DNA of 64,000 nucleotides. Origin: Powellomyces hirtus. Lineage: Eukaryota; Chytridiomycota; Chytridiomycetes; Spizellomycetales; Powellomycetaceae. A program made the translations under genes and the position numbers. The notes below the pieces were generated by a model, which saw only the letters and a program-made list of their open reading frames with translations, was not told the origin of the DNA and searched no databases. This document shows, piece after piece, positions 1 to 8,805 of the stretch (its first letter is position 1; each line of letters begins with the position of its first letter). The stretch spans positions 731,018-795,017 of the forward strand of contig JAHLKG010000014.1 in NCBI GenBank assembly GCA_025526995.1, in the 5' to 3' direction.

Positions 1-4
1 ACTC

Positions 5-1036
5 TTGGCGGAAGTTTTGGGACCTCAACCGGATTACAAATCTCGACCGGTCCCTCTCCATGTCGATAATCAGAGCGCCGGGGCCTTGATTCAGTCTAAG
101 GCTATCAACCAACGCACCAAACACATCGACGTTCGGTACCACGCTATACGCAATTCGTTCGCGAAGCAAATTATCGAAATCATCGACACCAATACGGACG
201 ATCAACTGGCGGACATCTTTACGAAGCCTTTTCCCACTGTGAAACATAAGGACACTGTCCTGAGGATTACGAACGGGACTCCTATATTTGATGAACGCAT
301 ACGCAATGAGGGCGCGCCTACGGAAGCACACCAAGCTCAAGTGTTACTTGCTGAATGTCAGGAGAATTACTCACAACACTGGCTTACCTCGGCATCTACA
401 CCACAATTGCGGAACCCGAAGCAATGCCCCCCAAGGAAGATGGGCCTGCCCCTCCTCCATCATCCTCATCGCTTGAGGGTGAGCATCGGCTTGGAGAACC
501 CGATGGTCCCTCCAACTCCTCGGCTGCCCCCTCCTCCTCCTCTTCCTCATCATTATATGGAGCCTCCCGCTCCAGGATGTCCCACATCCTCTTCACCTCT
601 GCTGCAGACTTCTTGTCCGCAGTCTTCTTCTTCGCCTGGGCTGTACCCTTGCCCTTCCCAACCGCCAGCTTCCGGCTCCGCCGGTCCTCTAGTATGGACC
701 TCAGTCCATCAAGGGTCCCGGTCGCCCGTGCGCGACCAAGAGGCGTACCAGACCTCGCCCGGTCCTTTACCCGGTCTTTTGCCTGCTCGATGTGACGTTC
801 AAGGACCCCTTGACGGTCCTTGCGGTGGAACTGTCGGGCATGCGCTGCCGACATCGTTCGAATCTCTGCTCGGGACAACCCCGCAGCGGGTGCGCCTCCC
901 TGTGGCGCAGAGGGCACCACTGACGACGGCACAGCAGGAGCTGTGGTCGTCGCAGGAGCAGTTACCGGCGGTCCCGTCTTTCTCGCCGTCTGCTTCGCTT
1001 TGCCCGAACCTGACAACTACACCGGCACATAGTTAG
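5..1036 (+). CDS. copia Pol C-terminus (RNase H end) plus P/S-rich read-through
   Basis: Only about the first 115 codons are recognisable as copia RNase H. They include the segment that reads DNQSAGALIQSK and the downstream DQLADIFTKPF motif that closes copia RNase H domains. The remaining ~230 codons are low-complexity Pro/Ser/Leu-rich sequence with no family resemblance. They probably stay open by chance, because the opposite strand there carries a charged ORF with more natural composition (396-1016). Translation may really extend to the stop at 1034-1036, but I see no domain there. The 5' part of the gene lies outside the window. Confidence 0.7.
   Translation: MAEVLGPQPDYKSRPVPLHVDNQSAGALIQSKAINQRTKHIDVRYHAIRNSFAKQIIEIIDTNTDDQLADIFTKPFPTVKHKDTVLRITNGTPIFDERIRNEGAPTEAHQAQVLLAECQENYSQHWLTSASTPQLRNPKQCPPRKMGLPLLHHPHRLRVSIGLENPMVPPTPRLPPPPPLPHHYMEPPAPGCPTSSSPLLQTSCPQSSSSPGLYPCPSQPPASGSAGPLVWTSVHQGSRSPVRDQEAYQTSPGPLPGLLPARCDVQGPLDGPCGGTVGHALPTSFESLLGTTPQRVRLPVAQRAPLTTAQQELWSSQEQLPAVPSFSPSASLCPNLTTTPAHS
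396..1016 (-). CDS. antisense ORF in copia copy 1 (206 aa, charged)
   Basis: An uninterrupted 206-codon ORF runs opposite to the element, between RNase H and the 3' LTR. It starts with MSGSGKAKQTARKTG, then an Ala/Pro/Thr-rich stretch, a Lys/Arg-rich middle (GKGKGTAQAKKKTADKK) and an acidic tail with a run of Glu and Asp. The composition looks like a nuclear or nucleic-acid-associated low-complexity protein. No domain is recognised. The same ORF can be followed on the minus strand of copy 2 (8383 to 7763), but with a stop there. Antisense ORFs after pol are known in some plant LTR retrotransposons. That this one is expressed is inference. Confidence 0.5.
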   Translation of the reverse strand: MSGSGKAKQTARKTGPPVTAPATTTAPAVPSSVVPSAPQGGAPAAGLSRAEIRTMSAAHARQFHRKDRQGVLERHIEQAKDRVKDRARSGTPLGRARATGTLDGLRSILEDRRSRKLAVGKGKGTAQAKKKTADKKSAAEVKRMWDILEREAPYNDEEEEEEGAAEELEGPSGSPSRCSPSSDEDDGGGAGPSSLGGIASGSAIVV

Positions 1037-1198
1037 AGCTTACGCCTCATTTGCGCGGATCTCATAGACGTACCCTAGCCATTCCTCGTATTCTTAAAAA
1101 TGTAATAAATGGGGGTGTTTGGGGGCGTGCGCGGGGCTGTGTAGTAAAAGTAGATAGAGCAACTCTCTCACTGCCAGACTGACAGGTCTGAGTGGGGG

Positions 1199-1437
1199 TG
1201 TTAGCACGTACAGACTCTGTCATTGAGTCACAACTGCGCCATCGCAAGGCGTATTACGCGATCACGTGAACCCACGTGATCAACTCCGATATAAGTAGTT
1301 TTCCTTCCATACTTAATATATCGGTGGGACTTTTCTCTTTTTCTCCAATAGAGCGGGATTAAGTTACTTCGTTGTTCTGCTCAGTCAACTACCCTAAAGC
1401 TTCCTCAACTATCTACCCAGATACTCTCAGACCAACA
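1199..1437 (+). repeat. copia 3' LTR of copy 1 (239 bp)
   Basis: The LTR begins TGTTAGCACG and ends ACCAACA, the TG...CA borders of LTR elements. It aligns over its full length with the two LTRs of copy 2. Inside it is a perfect 9-bp inverted repeat, GATCACGTG-AACC-CACGTGATC (1260-1281), that makes two CACGTG E-boxes. An AT-rich TATA-like stretch (GATATAAGTAG, then CTTAATATATCGG) lies about 25-50 bp downstream and may be the LTR promoter. Confidence 0.93.
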
Positions 1438-1784
1438 GTTCCTGATGCCCGGATCGACTCCATCTGTTCAGCATGGAACTTGGCGAGCAACAGAGTCATG
1501 CAGTCACGAGCTCTACGCACATCTACCACAGGCGGTCCTGGGAAGCAGCGGTTAGTGTTTGCAACAATGGTCGTCCAGGCAGCGTTGCGTTTGTTGCGTG
1601 GTAGACTGTCTGGGTGGATGTTGACGGTCTCGCACAGTAAAACTACATCGTGCGCTGGACGTAGATGTGCTAGCTTCTCTTTGGTTTTGTTTGGGGGTGT
1701 GGGTGCAGGGACAGGAGATTCCATGGCTGCAATGCGTGATGGGACAGTGCGCAGGATGTGGTGAAGATGCAGTTGCAATGGCAA
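1438..1784 (-). pseudogene. SANT/Myb-like (MADF-type) DNA-binding ORF, cut by copia LTR
   Basis: The minus-strand ORF starts at 1784 and reads about 115 codons before it runs into the LTR at 1437. The pattern is a block with LL, W, I and a spaced Arg/Leu helix ending RASG (examples: VVLLCETVNIHPDSL, AAWTTIVANTN, LLLAKFHAEQMESIRASG). It resembles the SANT/Myb-like domain of proteins that accompany PIF/Harbinger transposases and of related fungal genes. The last codons shown by a naive translation are LTR sequence, so the C-terminus was displaced by the insertion. It lies on the same strand as the Harbinger transposase remnant further right, and may have been that transposon's second gene. The function is inferred from pattern only. 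Confidence 0.5.
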
Positions 1785-1845
1785 TGACTGAATGCAGATT
1801 GCTCAGTTTCTCAGCGGATGCGCATTGAAACCAAGAGACTGAGAC

Positions 1846-1963
1846 TCTGAATGTGTAGCGGAAGCGCTTGCACAAAGCCAGATGGAAGAGAGAGAGAGCG
1901 ACGGTCTGAATGTGTAGCAGAAGCGCTTGCACAAAGTCAGATGGAAGAGAGCGAGAGCGACGG
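1846..1963. repeat. 59-bp direct repeat, two copies
   Basis: Two tandem copies of 59 bp start at 1846 and 1905. Each begins TCTGAATGTGTAGC, contains GAAGCGCTTGCACAAAG and ends GAGAGCGACGG. They differ at only a few positions. A third TCTG start is seen at 1964 but the match stops there. They lie between the SANT-like fragment and copy 2 of copia and may be part of the Harbinger transposon end. Confidence 0.85.
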
Positions 1964-2641
1964 TCTGTTGCTATGGTGACTGGTAGAACGGTGGGCACAA
2001 ACACTTTCTAGTATGAGCTCAGTGTTGGAACCATCTCATATGTCGCCACCACGAATCGTTCTCTGAGCTCGTTGAACGGTTTGCACAAACTCTCTGATAT
2101 CTTACGGAAAGCAGTCTGCACTGGAACAACCGCCACCCTGGAAGGAGGACGGAAAACTATGAGACTTGCCATTGATATAGGGGTAGGTGTGGTCTGGTGA
2201 TCCCTTTACAAGAGAGATGGATGTTTACGACCAGTCCTCCGTGCAGTACAACACTACCTTGTACAAGCATCCTCTACCTCTGAGATTGTAACCCCGTTTT
2301 CCTGGACCCCATGTGATCTGACTTAGCAGTCTGATGCTCGTTTTCTTCTTACCCTCAAGGACCCTACCCCCACAACTGCCAAACACTACTAAGACGCCCT
2401 TGGAAAAAACACGCCAAGGCAGTCACAAGCCAAGCAATCATTCTATGAAATCGATTAAGAAACAGACGGCTACTCAGAAAATTTATTGTTAAAACATTTT
2501 CATATTTATTACCATTACATATACAGAGCCGTGCTGTCGAAGCTCAGAGTCGGGATGGTGGGTAGTAATGATCGGTCATGGTCGGGATACTGAATGGGAT
2601 GGAAGTCGAAAAGAGAAAGGGAAGTCAGGAATGAAAGAACT
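1964..2641. other. non-coding remnant between the two copia copies
   Basis: No gene is seen. Near 2057-2095 lies a 39-bp sequence (CGTTCTCTGAGCTCGTT, then GAACGGTTTGCACAAACTCTCT) that recurs at 10293-10332, on the far side of copia copy 2 and the Harbinger remnant. On the minus strand, 2480-2520 contains two AATAAA-type signals (GTAATAAATATG and CAATAAATTT). They would suit the 3' end of the interrupted Harbinger transposase gene. Confidence 0.5.
2057..2095. repeat. 39-bp dispersed repeat, left copy
   Basis: This matches 10293-10332 in the same orientation, with one extra G in the right copy. The core GTTTG-CA-CAAAC is itself an imperfect palindrome. Because the two copies bracket the Harbinger remnant, they may mark its ends. 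Same orientation is not what terminal inverted repeats should show, so this remains a guess. Confidence 0.6.
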
Positions 2642-2885
2642 TGTTAGCACGTACAGACTCTGTCATCGAGTCACAACGGCGCCATCGCAGGGCGTATCAT
2701 GCGATCACGTGAACCCACGTGATCAACTCCAATATAAGTAGTTTTCCTTCCATACTTAATATATCGGTGGGGGGACTTTTCTCTTTTTCTCCAACAAGAG
2801 CGGGATTAAGTTACTTCGTTGTTCTGCTCAGTCAACTACCCTGAAAGCTTCCTCAACTATCTACCCAGATACTCTCAGACCAACA
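2642..2885 (+). repeat. copia 5' LTR (244 bp)
   Basis: It runs from TGTTAGCACG to CCAACA and matches the 3' LTR with small differences, including GGGGGG in place of GGG near 2770. The CACGTG inverted repeat is intact at 2703-2724. The TATA-like ATATAAGTAG follows at about 2731. The differences between the two LTRs of this copy indicate that the insertion is not recent. Confidence 0.95.
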
Positions 2886-2900
2886 GGTTGTGAGCCCTGA
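2886..2900 (+). other. putative primer-binding site (tRNA anticodon-arm type)
   Basis: The bases directly after the 5' LTR, GGTTGTGAGCCCTGA, lack the usual TGG that pairs with a tRNA 3' CCA end. They resemble instead the complement of the anticodon stem-loop of eukaryotic initiator tRNA-Met (GGTTATGAGCCCAG), with two differences. This is the half-tRNA priming used by Drosophila copia. The match is short, so this is inference. Confidence 0.45.
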
Positions 2901-5811
2901 AATGGTAGGCAACGAAACGAGCCCCGGTACACTCGTAGTATGTTAAGACGCCTAACGGGTCGACAGACCCCAGGGTCCAATATGCTACAACGAGCCGTAG
3001 AACGTGCTGCAAAGAAAAGCGCACGAGTGCCTGGTGAATGGACATCACCAAGCAATGGAGGGAACTCTGCCGGTAAAGATACACTGGCAGAGCCAACGCC
3101 TTTAAGTGTTGACGCCAACGAGGGCGATGACGCATTGGAAGGGCGTACCGGAAACATCGACCGACGCAATGGCAAGGTCGATACCCGTCCCCTATCAAGC
3201 AGTACGGATGATCACCGAACGATCAATTACAGTACTCCAGCGGCATTCCCAAGTGGGGAATCAGAGAACACCGTGCATGTCCGCCCGCGTGAGGCGGACG
3301 TGGATAGGATAGATCGGCTTGAGAATTCTCTAGCCCAACTAACGGAAATGCTCCAAATGAAATGGCGCATGGATCAGGATATGAACATCCCGGTCAACCC
3401 TCAGGTACGTACGGCGCAACGGCGCGTACGCACACCATCACCCACTCGCAACGACGGGTTCGCTGCACCGTGGACAGAGTACAATCAGGAGATTGGAGCT
3501 CAACAGGAATACCAACGTTCTCCATTCGAACGCCGCCCTACATCACCGACATCGAGCATACACAGCGTGACGACCAAAATCGTTGACAGTCGAGGTGCGA
3601 AGGCTTTCGTGGATGGAACGCTGAAAGATATTGGATCTTACAACGGGGAAGCCAATATGGTCAAACTTCAAACGTTCATTGACAAGATTGAGACAGTTGT
3701 GAAGTACGAAATGGTTCCGCCCGAGTTTCTCGTGGATTTTGTGGCTACGAAACTCACAGGATGGGCATACACTTGGTGGCAGTCGCTCTCACCAAGTAAA
3801 AGGAACGAAATTACGACGTGGCATGACTTTGAAGACGTTGATTCAGGAAGAACCCAGACCGGTCTTAGGTCCGCCCTTCTGGCGCGGTTTGCGCCACGAA
3901 ACCACACTAGGGATTCGCTGCAGAAATTACGGGAATTGCGTCCCAAAGGCCGCATGGATGAGTACATCACTCAGTTCAACATGCTGGCATTTTCTCTGCC
4001 AAAGACACCGGATTACGTCCTTCAGGATTACTTCATCAACTCGCTAACACCAGACCTTGCAGCCTTGGTTCAGGCTAATGAAGAAAACATAACTGATTTG
4101 AGCAGTTTACAGGCCGCTGCATCCAGGATCACTGCCAACATGGCTAAGAAACCTAGCGGGACCTCAACGGATACGCGACCAGGTGCCGCACACACTGACG
4201 CCTCTAAGAAACAAAAGGGTGGCAAGACCCATGGGGAGAAGTCAACGAACGGCAAGAAGGACAAGGAATCCACTCCATCAAACAAAGGCCAACAACACAA
4301 GTCGGGTTGTTGGGCCTGTGGAGACCCTAAACACCAGACACAGGAGTGCGAAGTGTTAAAGAAGTTCAAATCCGAGATGGAGAAGAACAAGACGAAGCAG
4401 TCGTCTGATGGTGCCGTTAGCACAAATGCTGTGGAAGCATTACACATCTGGGTCCGCCAAGAACAACCGTATGGAGCCCTCATTGACTCTGGCGCTACGG
4501 ACCACATGACACCTCACAAAGCGACCTTGGATCACTCAACCGTGTACAGTGATGTCAGAGCTGTTATGCTTGCTGACAAAACATCACTACCCTCTACAGT
4601 TCGAGGTACGGTACGAGTAGAAGTTAACGACTATCCGAATCTGCTTGAGTTGGGCGGAGTCCTGCATGTGCCAGGATTACGACAAGATCTCGTATCGGTA
4701 GCAAAATGCAACGATCAAGGCGTTGACGTGCTCTTCAAGTCGAATGGAGACGTCATTTTCACACGAGACAGCAAAGATATCGCCAAAGGCGTACGCCGCA
4801 ACAACGCGTATTACCTGCAAGGTACGCTGCTGTCTGAAAGTCTGTGGTCAGATTCAGAAGCATGCACTGTTGAAGTCTCTCCTACACTCGCTCATGCTCG
4901 TCTTGGACACGTTGGCAAAGACGTCCTGGAGAAGATGGCATTGGTTACGGACAATTGGTCCGTAGTGGGAGATCTAAGTGACTTCGAAGATTGTGAAGCC
5001 TGCGTGCTAGAAAAATCCGCTCGTCTTCCATTCTCCCTTGGTAATGTTGAAGCCAGGGAGATCTGTGAGCTGATTCATTCAGACCTACAGGGACCATTTT
5101 GTATCCCTTCACGCTATTCGCTGGAGTTCATTGAACACACATCCAGATACGTGACTGTTTTCCCTATTCCTTCAAAGGACTCAGCAGTCATACTCGAAAA
5201 GTTTCTCATCTACAAGGCTTGGATTGAGAAACAGACTTACCAACACATCAAGATTCTACGTACGGATCGAGGCACCGAATACTTTGGTGAGGTTCTAGAG
5301 TACCTATTGAAAAATGGTATCACTCATCAAAAGTCCGCGGCCTATTCGAGTCAGCAAAACTGGATTGCCGAACGATGGCATCGCACGATGCTGGACAGGG
5401 TCCGCGCCACCTTTGCGGATACAAAACTACCCCGAAGATTCTGGCCTGCTCTACTGGTAGCGGCTGGATACATCTATCCCTTACGTACAACCGCATCAAC
5501 AAGAAGACGCCGCATGAAATACTGTTTGCCGGCGTCGTGATGTCGCCCATCTTTGGCGTATCAGTTGCGTGGCGTATTCCGTTCTAACAAGCAAAGGACG
5601 CGATAAAATGGGGAATCGAGCGAAGAAGGCTTACTTGGTAGGCTATGCTCAACCCACAGGTACCAAGGGGTATCTGGTATGGGATCCTGTCACTGACAAG
5701 GTCGAAGTGTCACGAGACGTGATCTTCAAAGAAGACTTGGGACTTGAACCCAAATATCAGCAGGATCCAGCACATCTTGACCTTCTAGATGAGGAGAGTC
5801 AGGAGGATGAT

Positions 5812-5985
5812 GTCAAATATGCCGTGGAGGCGATCATTGACGAGCGCCGCAGTAAGGCGCACACAAAAGAGTACTTGGTTAGGTGGGAGGGATAACAAGA
5901 ACCTACGTGGGAGTCTCGACTTTCACTACTCGATACGACAGCATTGGATGACTGGGAGAATCGAGTAGCCGCGTACGATGTCGGC
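5812..5985 (+). other. chromodomain-like segment between integrase and RT
   Basis: The translation reads YAVEAIIDERRSKAHTKEYL, then VRWEG, a stop where Tyr is expected, then EPTWE, a run of Leu, and DDWENR. This is the chromodomain pattern: E.I...R......YLVKW.GY....TWEP..L......... . Chromodomains are a hallmark of Ty3/gypsy chromoviruses, where they follow integrase. Here one follows integrase too, but integrase comes before RT as in copia. In family terms it would steer integration to modified histones. The single stop means the segment is dead in this copy. Confidence 0.75.
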
Positions 5986-7762
5986 ACACGACGAAATGAC
6001 CCCATCGCTGCATACGCCGCCCGCACGCGGACTCAAGCAACGATCAACGAAGACGCCATGACATGGAAGCAAGCGATGAAAACCCCTCAGAAGGAGGAAT
6101 TTCTCAAAGCTGCACGCATTGAGTACCAATCCCTGGTAGACAACGGTACATGGGAGCTCACCAAGCGTCCACATAACAAGCGCGTGATCGGAACAACATG
6201 GGTCTTTTGAACGAAGGTCAATCCCGATGGCACCTTTAACAAGTTCAAAGCCAGAACAGTGGCTCAAGGCTTCTCTCAACAACCTGGTCGCGACTTTGGT
6301 GATACATACTCACCTACGCTACCATTCACAGCGCTACGCCTCTTCTTGGCGTATTGTGTCCAGCACGGGCTGGACATCCACAGTATGGACGCTGTCACCG
6401 CCTTCCTTAACAGCAATATTGATAAGGATATCTATATCGAGCAGTTTGAGGGATTCGAAGATCCGGATCACCCCAAAGGCGATTGGGTCCTGAAGCTACT
6501 GAAAGCTCTCTACGGCCTGAAGCAATCACCTCTTCTTTGGTATGAGACCTTGAAGACTGCACTGTTAAAGCTCGGCTACGAAGCGGTTTCTGTATGCCCG
6601 TGTATCTTTTTCAAGTACGCGACAGACGACCGTACACCTCCGTCGAACAACAACTTGGTCCTTATTCTGGTCTTCGTCAACGACCTGCTTATTGCAGCGA
6701 AGGATCCGAAGATTCTGGCGAACAGCAAAATGGAGCTACATTCGAAGTTCAAGTTTACGGAACAAGGTCGCGTCACTAGTCACCTTGGTCTCGTCTACAA
6801 ATATGACTTCGATTCTCCTGTTCGTACCCTCGAAATCTCAAATGTCAAGTACATCGACGACGCTCTCGAACAATTCGGCATGAGCGATTGCCATCCTGTC
6901 TCCACTCCGTACGCCGTGTCAGTGCGTAACCAACAACCGGAGGATTCGACACCATTCACGAATTTAAAAACGTATCAGGAAGCAGTGGGGGTCCTCACTT
7001 GGGCCTCCATCACATGGCGATGGGATATGGCCACTGCAGTTGGTCACGTTGCGCGCTGCGTCGCCGCACCTACCAACTCCGACTGGAACAATGTTAAGCG
7101 CATTTTCCGCTATTTGAAGGGTACCCTCGATTATGCCCTCAAGTTTACATCCGAACGAAATGATCCGCGTGGCTTATGCGTATTCACGGATGCGGATTAT
7201 GCAGGAGAACTCACCGACCGGACGTCCACTACAGGCATTTTGGCCCTTTACAATGGGTTTCCTGTTCTGTGGAAAAGCAGCAAGCAGAAGTGCACCGCCC
7301 AAAGTACGACCGAAGCGCAGTATATAGCTGCCAGTACCGGCCACAACGAAGCCAAATGGCTACGCCAACTCTTGGCGGAAGTTTTGGGACCTCAACCGGA
7401 TTACAAATCTCGACCGGTCCCTTTACATGTCAATAATCAGAGCACAGGAGCCTTGATTCAGTCTAAGGCTATCAACCAACGCACCAAACACATTGACGTT
7501 CGGTACCACGCTATACGCGATTTGTTTGCAAAGCAAATTATCAAAATCATCGACACCAATACGGACGATCAACTGGCGGACATCTTCACGAAGCCTTTCC
7601 CAGCTATCAAACATAAGGACACTGTCCTGAAGATTACGAATGGGACTCATATATTTGATGAACGCATACGCAATGAGGGCGCGCCTACGGAAGCACATCG
7701 AGCTCAAGTGTTACTCGCTGAATATCAGGAGAATTACTCACAACACTGGCTTACCTCGACAC

Positions 7763-8383
7763 CTACACCGCAATTGTGGAACCCGAAGCCATGCCCCCCA
7801 AGGAGGATGGGCCTGCCCCTCCTCCATCATCCTCATCGCTTGAGGGTGAGCGTCGGCTTGGAGAACTCGGTGGTCCCTCCAACTCCTCGGCTTCCCCCTC
7901 CTCCTCCTCTTCCTCATCATTATATGGAGCTTCCCGCTGCAGAATGTCCCACATCCTCTTCACCTCCGCTGCAGACTTCTTGTCCGCAGTCTTCTTCTTC
8001 GCCTGGGCTGTACCCTTGCCCTTCCCAACCGCCAGCTTCCGGCTCCGCTGGTCCTCTAGTATGGACCTCAGTCCATCAAGCATCCCAGTTGCCCGTGCAC
8101 GACCAAGAGGCGTACCAGACCTCACCCGGTCCTTCACCCGGTCTTTGGCCTGCTCAATGTGACGTTCAAGGACCCCTTGACGGTCCTTGCGGTGGAACTG
8201 TCAGGCATACGCCACCGACATTGTTTGAATCTCCGCTCGGGACAACCCCGCAGTGGGTGCGCCTTCCACTGGCGCAGAGGGCACCACTGCCGACGGCACA
8301 GCCGGAGCTGTGGTCGTCGCAGGAGCAGCTGCCGGCGGTCCCGTCTTTCTCGCCGTTTGCTTCGCCTTGCCCGAACCTGACAA
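7763..8383 (-). pseudogene. antisense ORF of copia copy 2, interrupted
   Basis: This is the counterpart of the 206-codon antisense ORF in copy 1. From 8383 it starts with the same MSGSGKAKQTARKTG. It meets an in-frame stop after 60 codons (8201-8203), just before the QFHRKDRQG segment. It then reopens through the RSILED, GKGKGTAQAKKKTADKK and poly-Glu parts to 7763. A few residues are also missing near the KDRVRSG junction. The conserved start, basic middle and acidic tail across both copies support a real element gene that has decayed here. Confidence 0.5.
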
Positions 8384-8565
8384 CTACACCGGCCTATAGT
8401 TAGAGCTTACGCCTCATTTGCACGGATCTCCTAGACGTACTCTAGCCATTCCTCGTATTCTTAAAATGTAATAAATGGGGGTGTTTGGGGGTGTGCGCGG
8501 GGATGTGTAGTTAAAAGTAGATAGAGCAACTCTCGCACTGCCAGACTGACAGGTCTGAGTGGGGG

Positions 8566-8805
8566 TGTTAGCGTGTACAGACTCTGTGATCGAGTCACGA
8601 CTGCGCCATCGCAGGGCGTATCACGCGATCATGTGAACCCACGTGATCATCTCTGATATAAGTAGTTTTCCTTACATACTTAATATATCGGTGGGACTTT
8701 TCTCTTTTTCTTTAATAGAGCGGGATTAAGTTACTTCGTTGTTTTGCTCAGTCAACTACCCTAAAAGCTTCCTCAACCATCTACCCAGATACTCTCAGAC
8801 CAACA
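8566..8805 (+). repeat. copia 3' LTR (240 bp)
   Basis: TGTTAGCGTG to CCAACA, aligned with the other two LTRs. The purine-rich GAGTGGGGG before it (8557-8565) is the likely polypurine tract. The CACGTG palindrome has lost symmetry here through one change (GATCATGTG in the left arm). Confidence 0.95.

Larger units (their letters stand above)
1..1437 (+). mobile_element. Ty1/copia retrotransposon, 3' part (copy 1)
   Basis: The window opens inside a copia element. It covers the end of the RNase H domain, a roughly 0.8 kb post-pol region, a purine-rich tract before the LTR (GAGTGGGGG, 1190-1198) and a complete 3' LTR. The sequence is nearly the same as 7369-8805 of the complete copy downstream, so the two belong to one family. 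The element points right. The LTR ends at 1437 directly against a minus-strand host ORF that it interrupts; the five bases after it are GTTCC. The other end and its target-site duplication lie outside the window. The RNase H frame is open here, so this copy looks less damaged than copy 2. Confidence 0.93.
2940..8403 (+). pseudogene. copia gag-pol polyprotein, broken by frameshifts and stops
   Basis: An 866-codon ORF (2940-5540) holds a retrotransposon gag domain (WWQSLSPSKRNEITTWHDFE region), a CX2CX4HX4C zinc knuckle (CWACGDPKHQTQEC, about residue 460), protease motif DSGATDHM (about 517), the GAG-pre-integrase His/Cys pair (HARLGH ... CEAC) and integrase with HSDLQG and DRGTEYF. A frameshift near 5490 and another near 5565 break the end of integrase. 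A stop replaces a Tyr codon inside the chromodomain (5893-5895) and a TGA occurs at 6208-6210. RT and RNase H then run from 6211 to about 7720. The RT active site reads FVNDLL rather than YVDDLL, so an essential Asp is Asn. The last ~230 codons to 8403 are P/S-rich with no domain. Confidence 0.93.
2642..8805 (+). mobile_element. complete but degenerate Ty1/copia element (copy 2)
   Basis: The element is 6164 bp long with two LTRs of about 240 bp, TG...CA ends, a primer-binding-like site and a purine tract. The coding order is gag, protease, integrase, chromodomain, RT, RNase H. The order integrase-before-RT defines Ty1/copia. It sits inside a PIF/Harbinger transposase ORF that resumes at 8806. 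The flanking pentamers differ (GAACT at 2637-2641, CGTAT at 8806-8810), so there is no target-site duplication. That suggests a deletion or an inter-element recombination after insertion. Frameshifts, stops and a changed RT active-site residue show it cannot move on its own. Confidence 0.95.
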
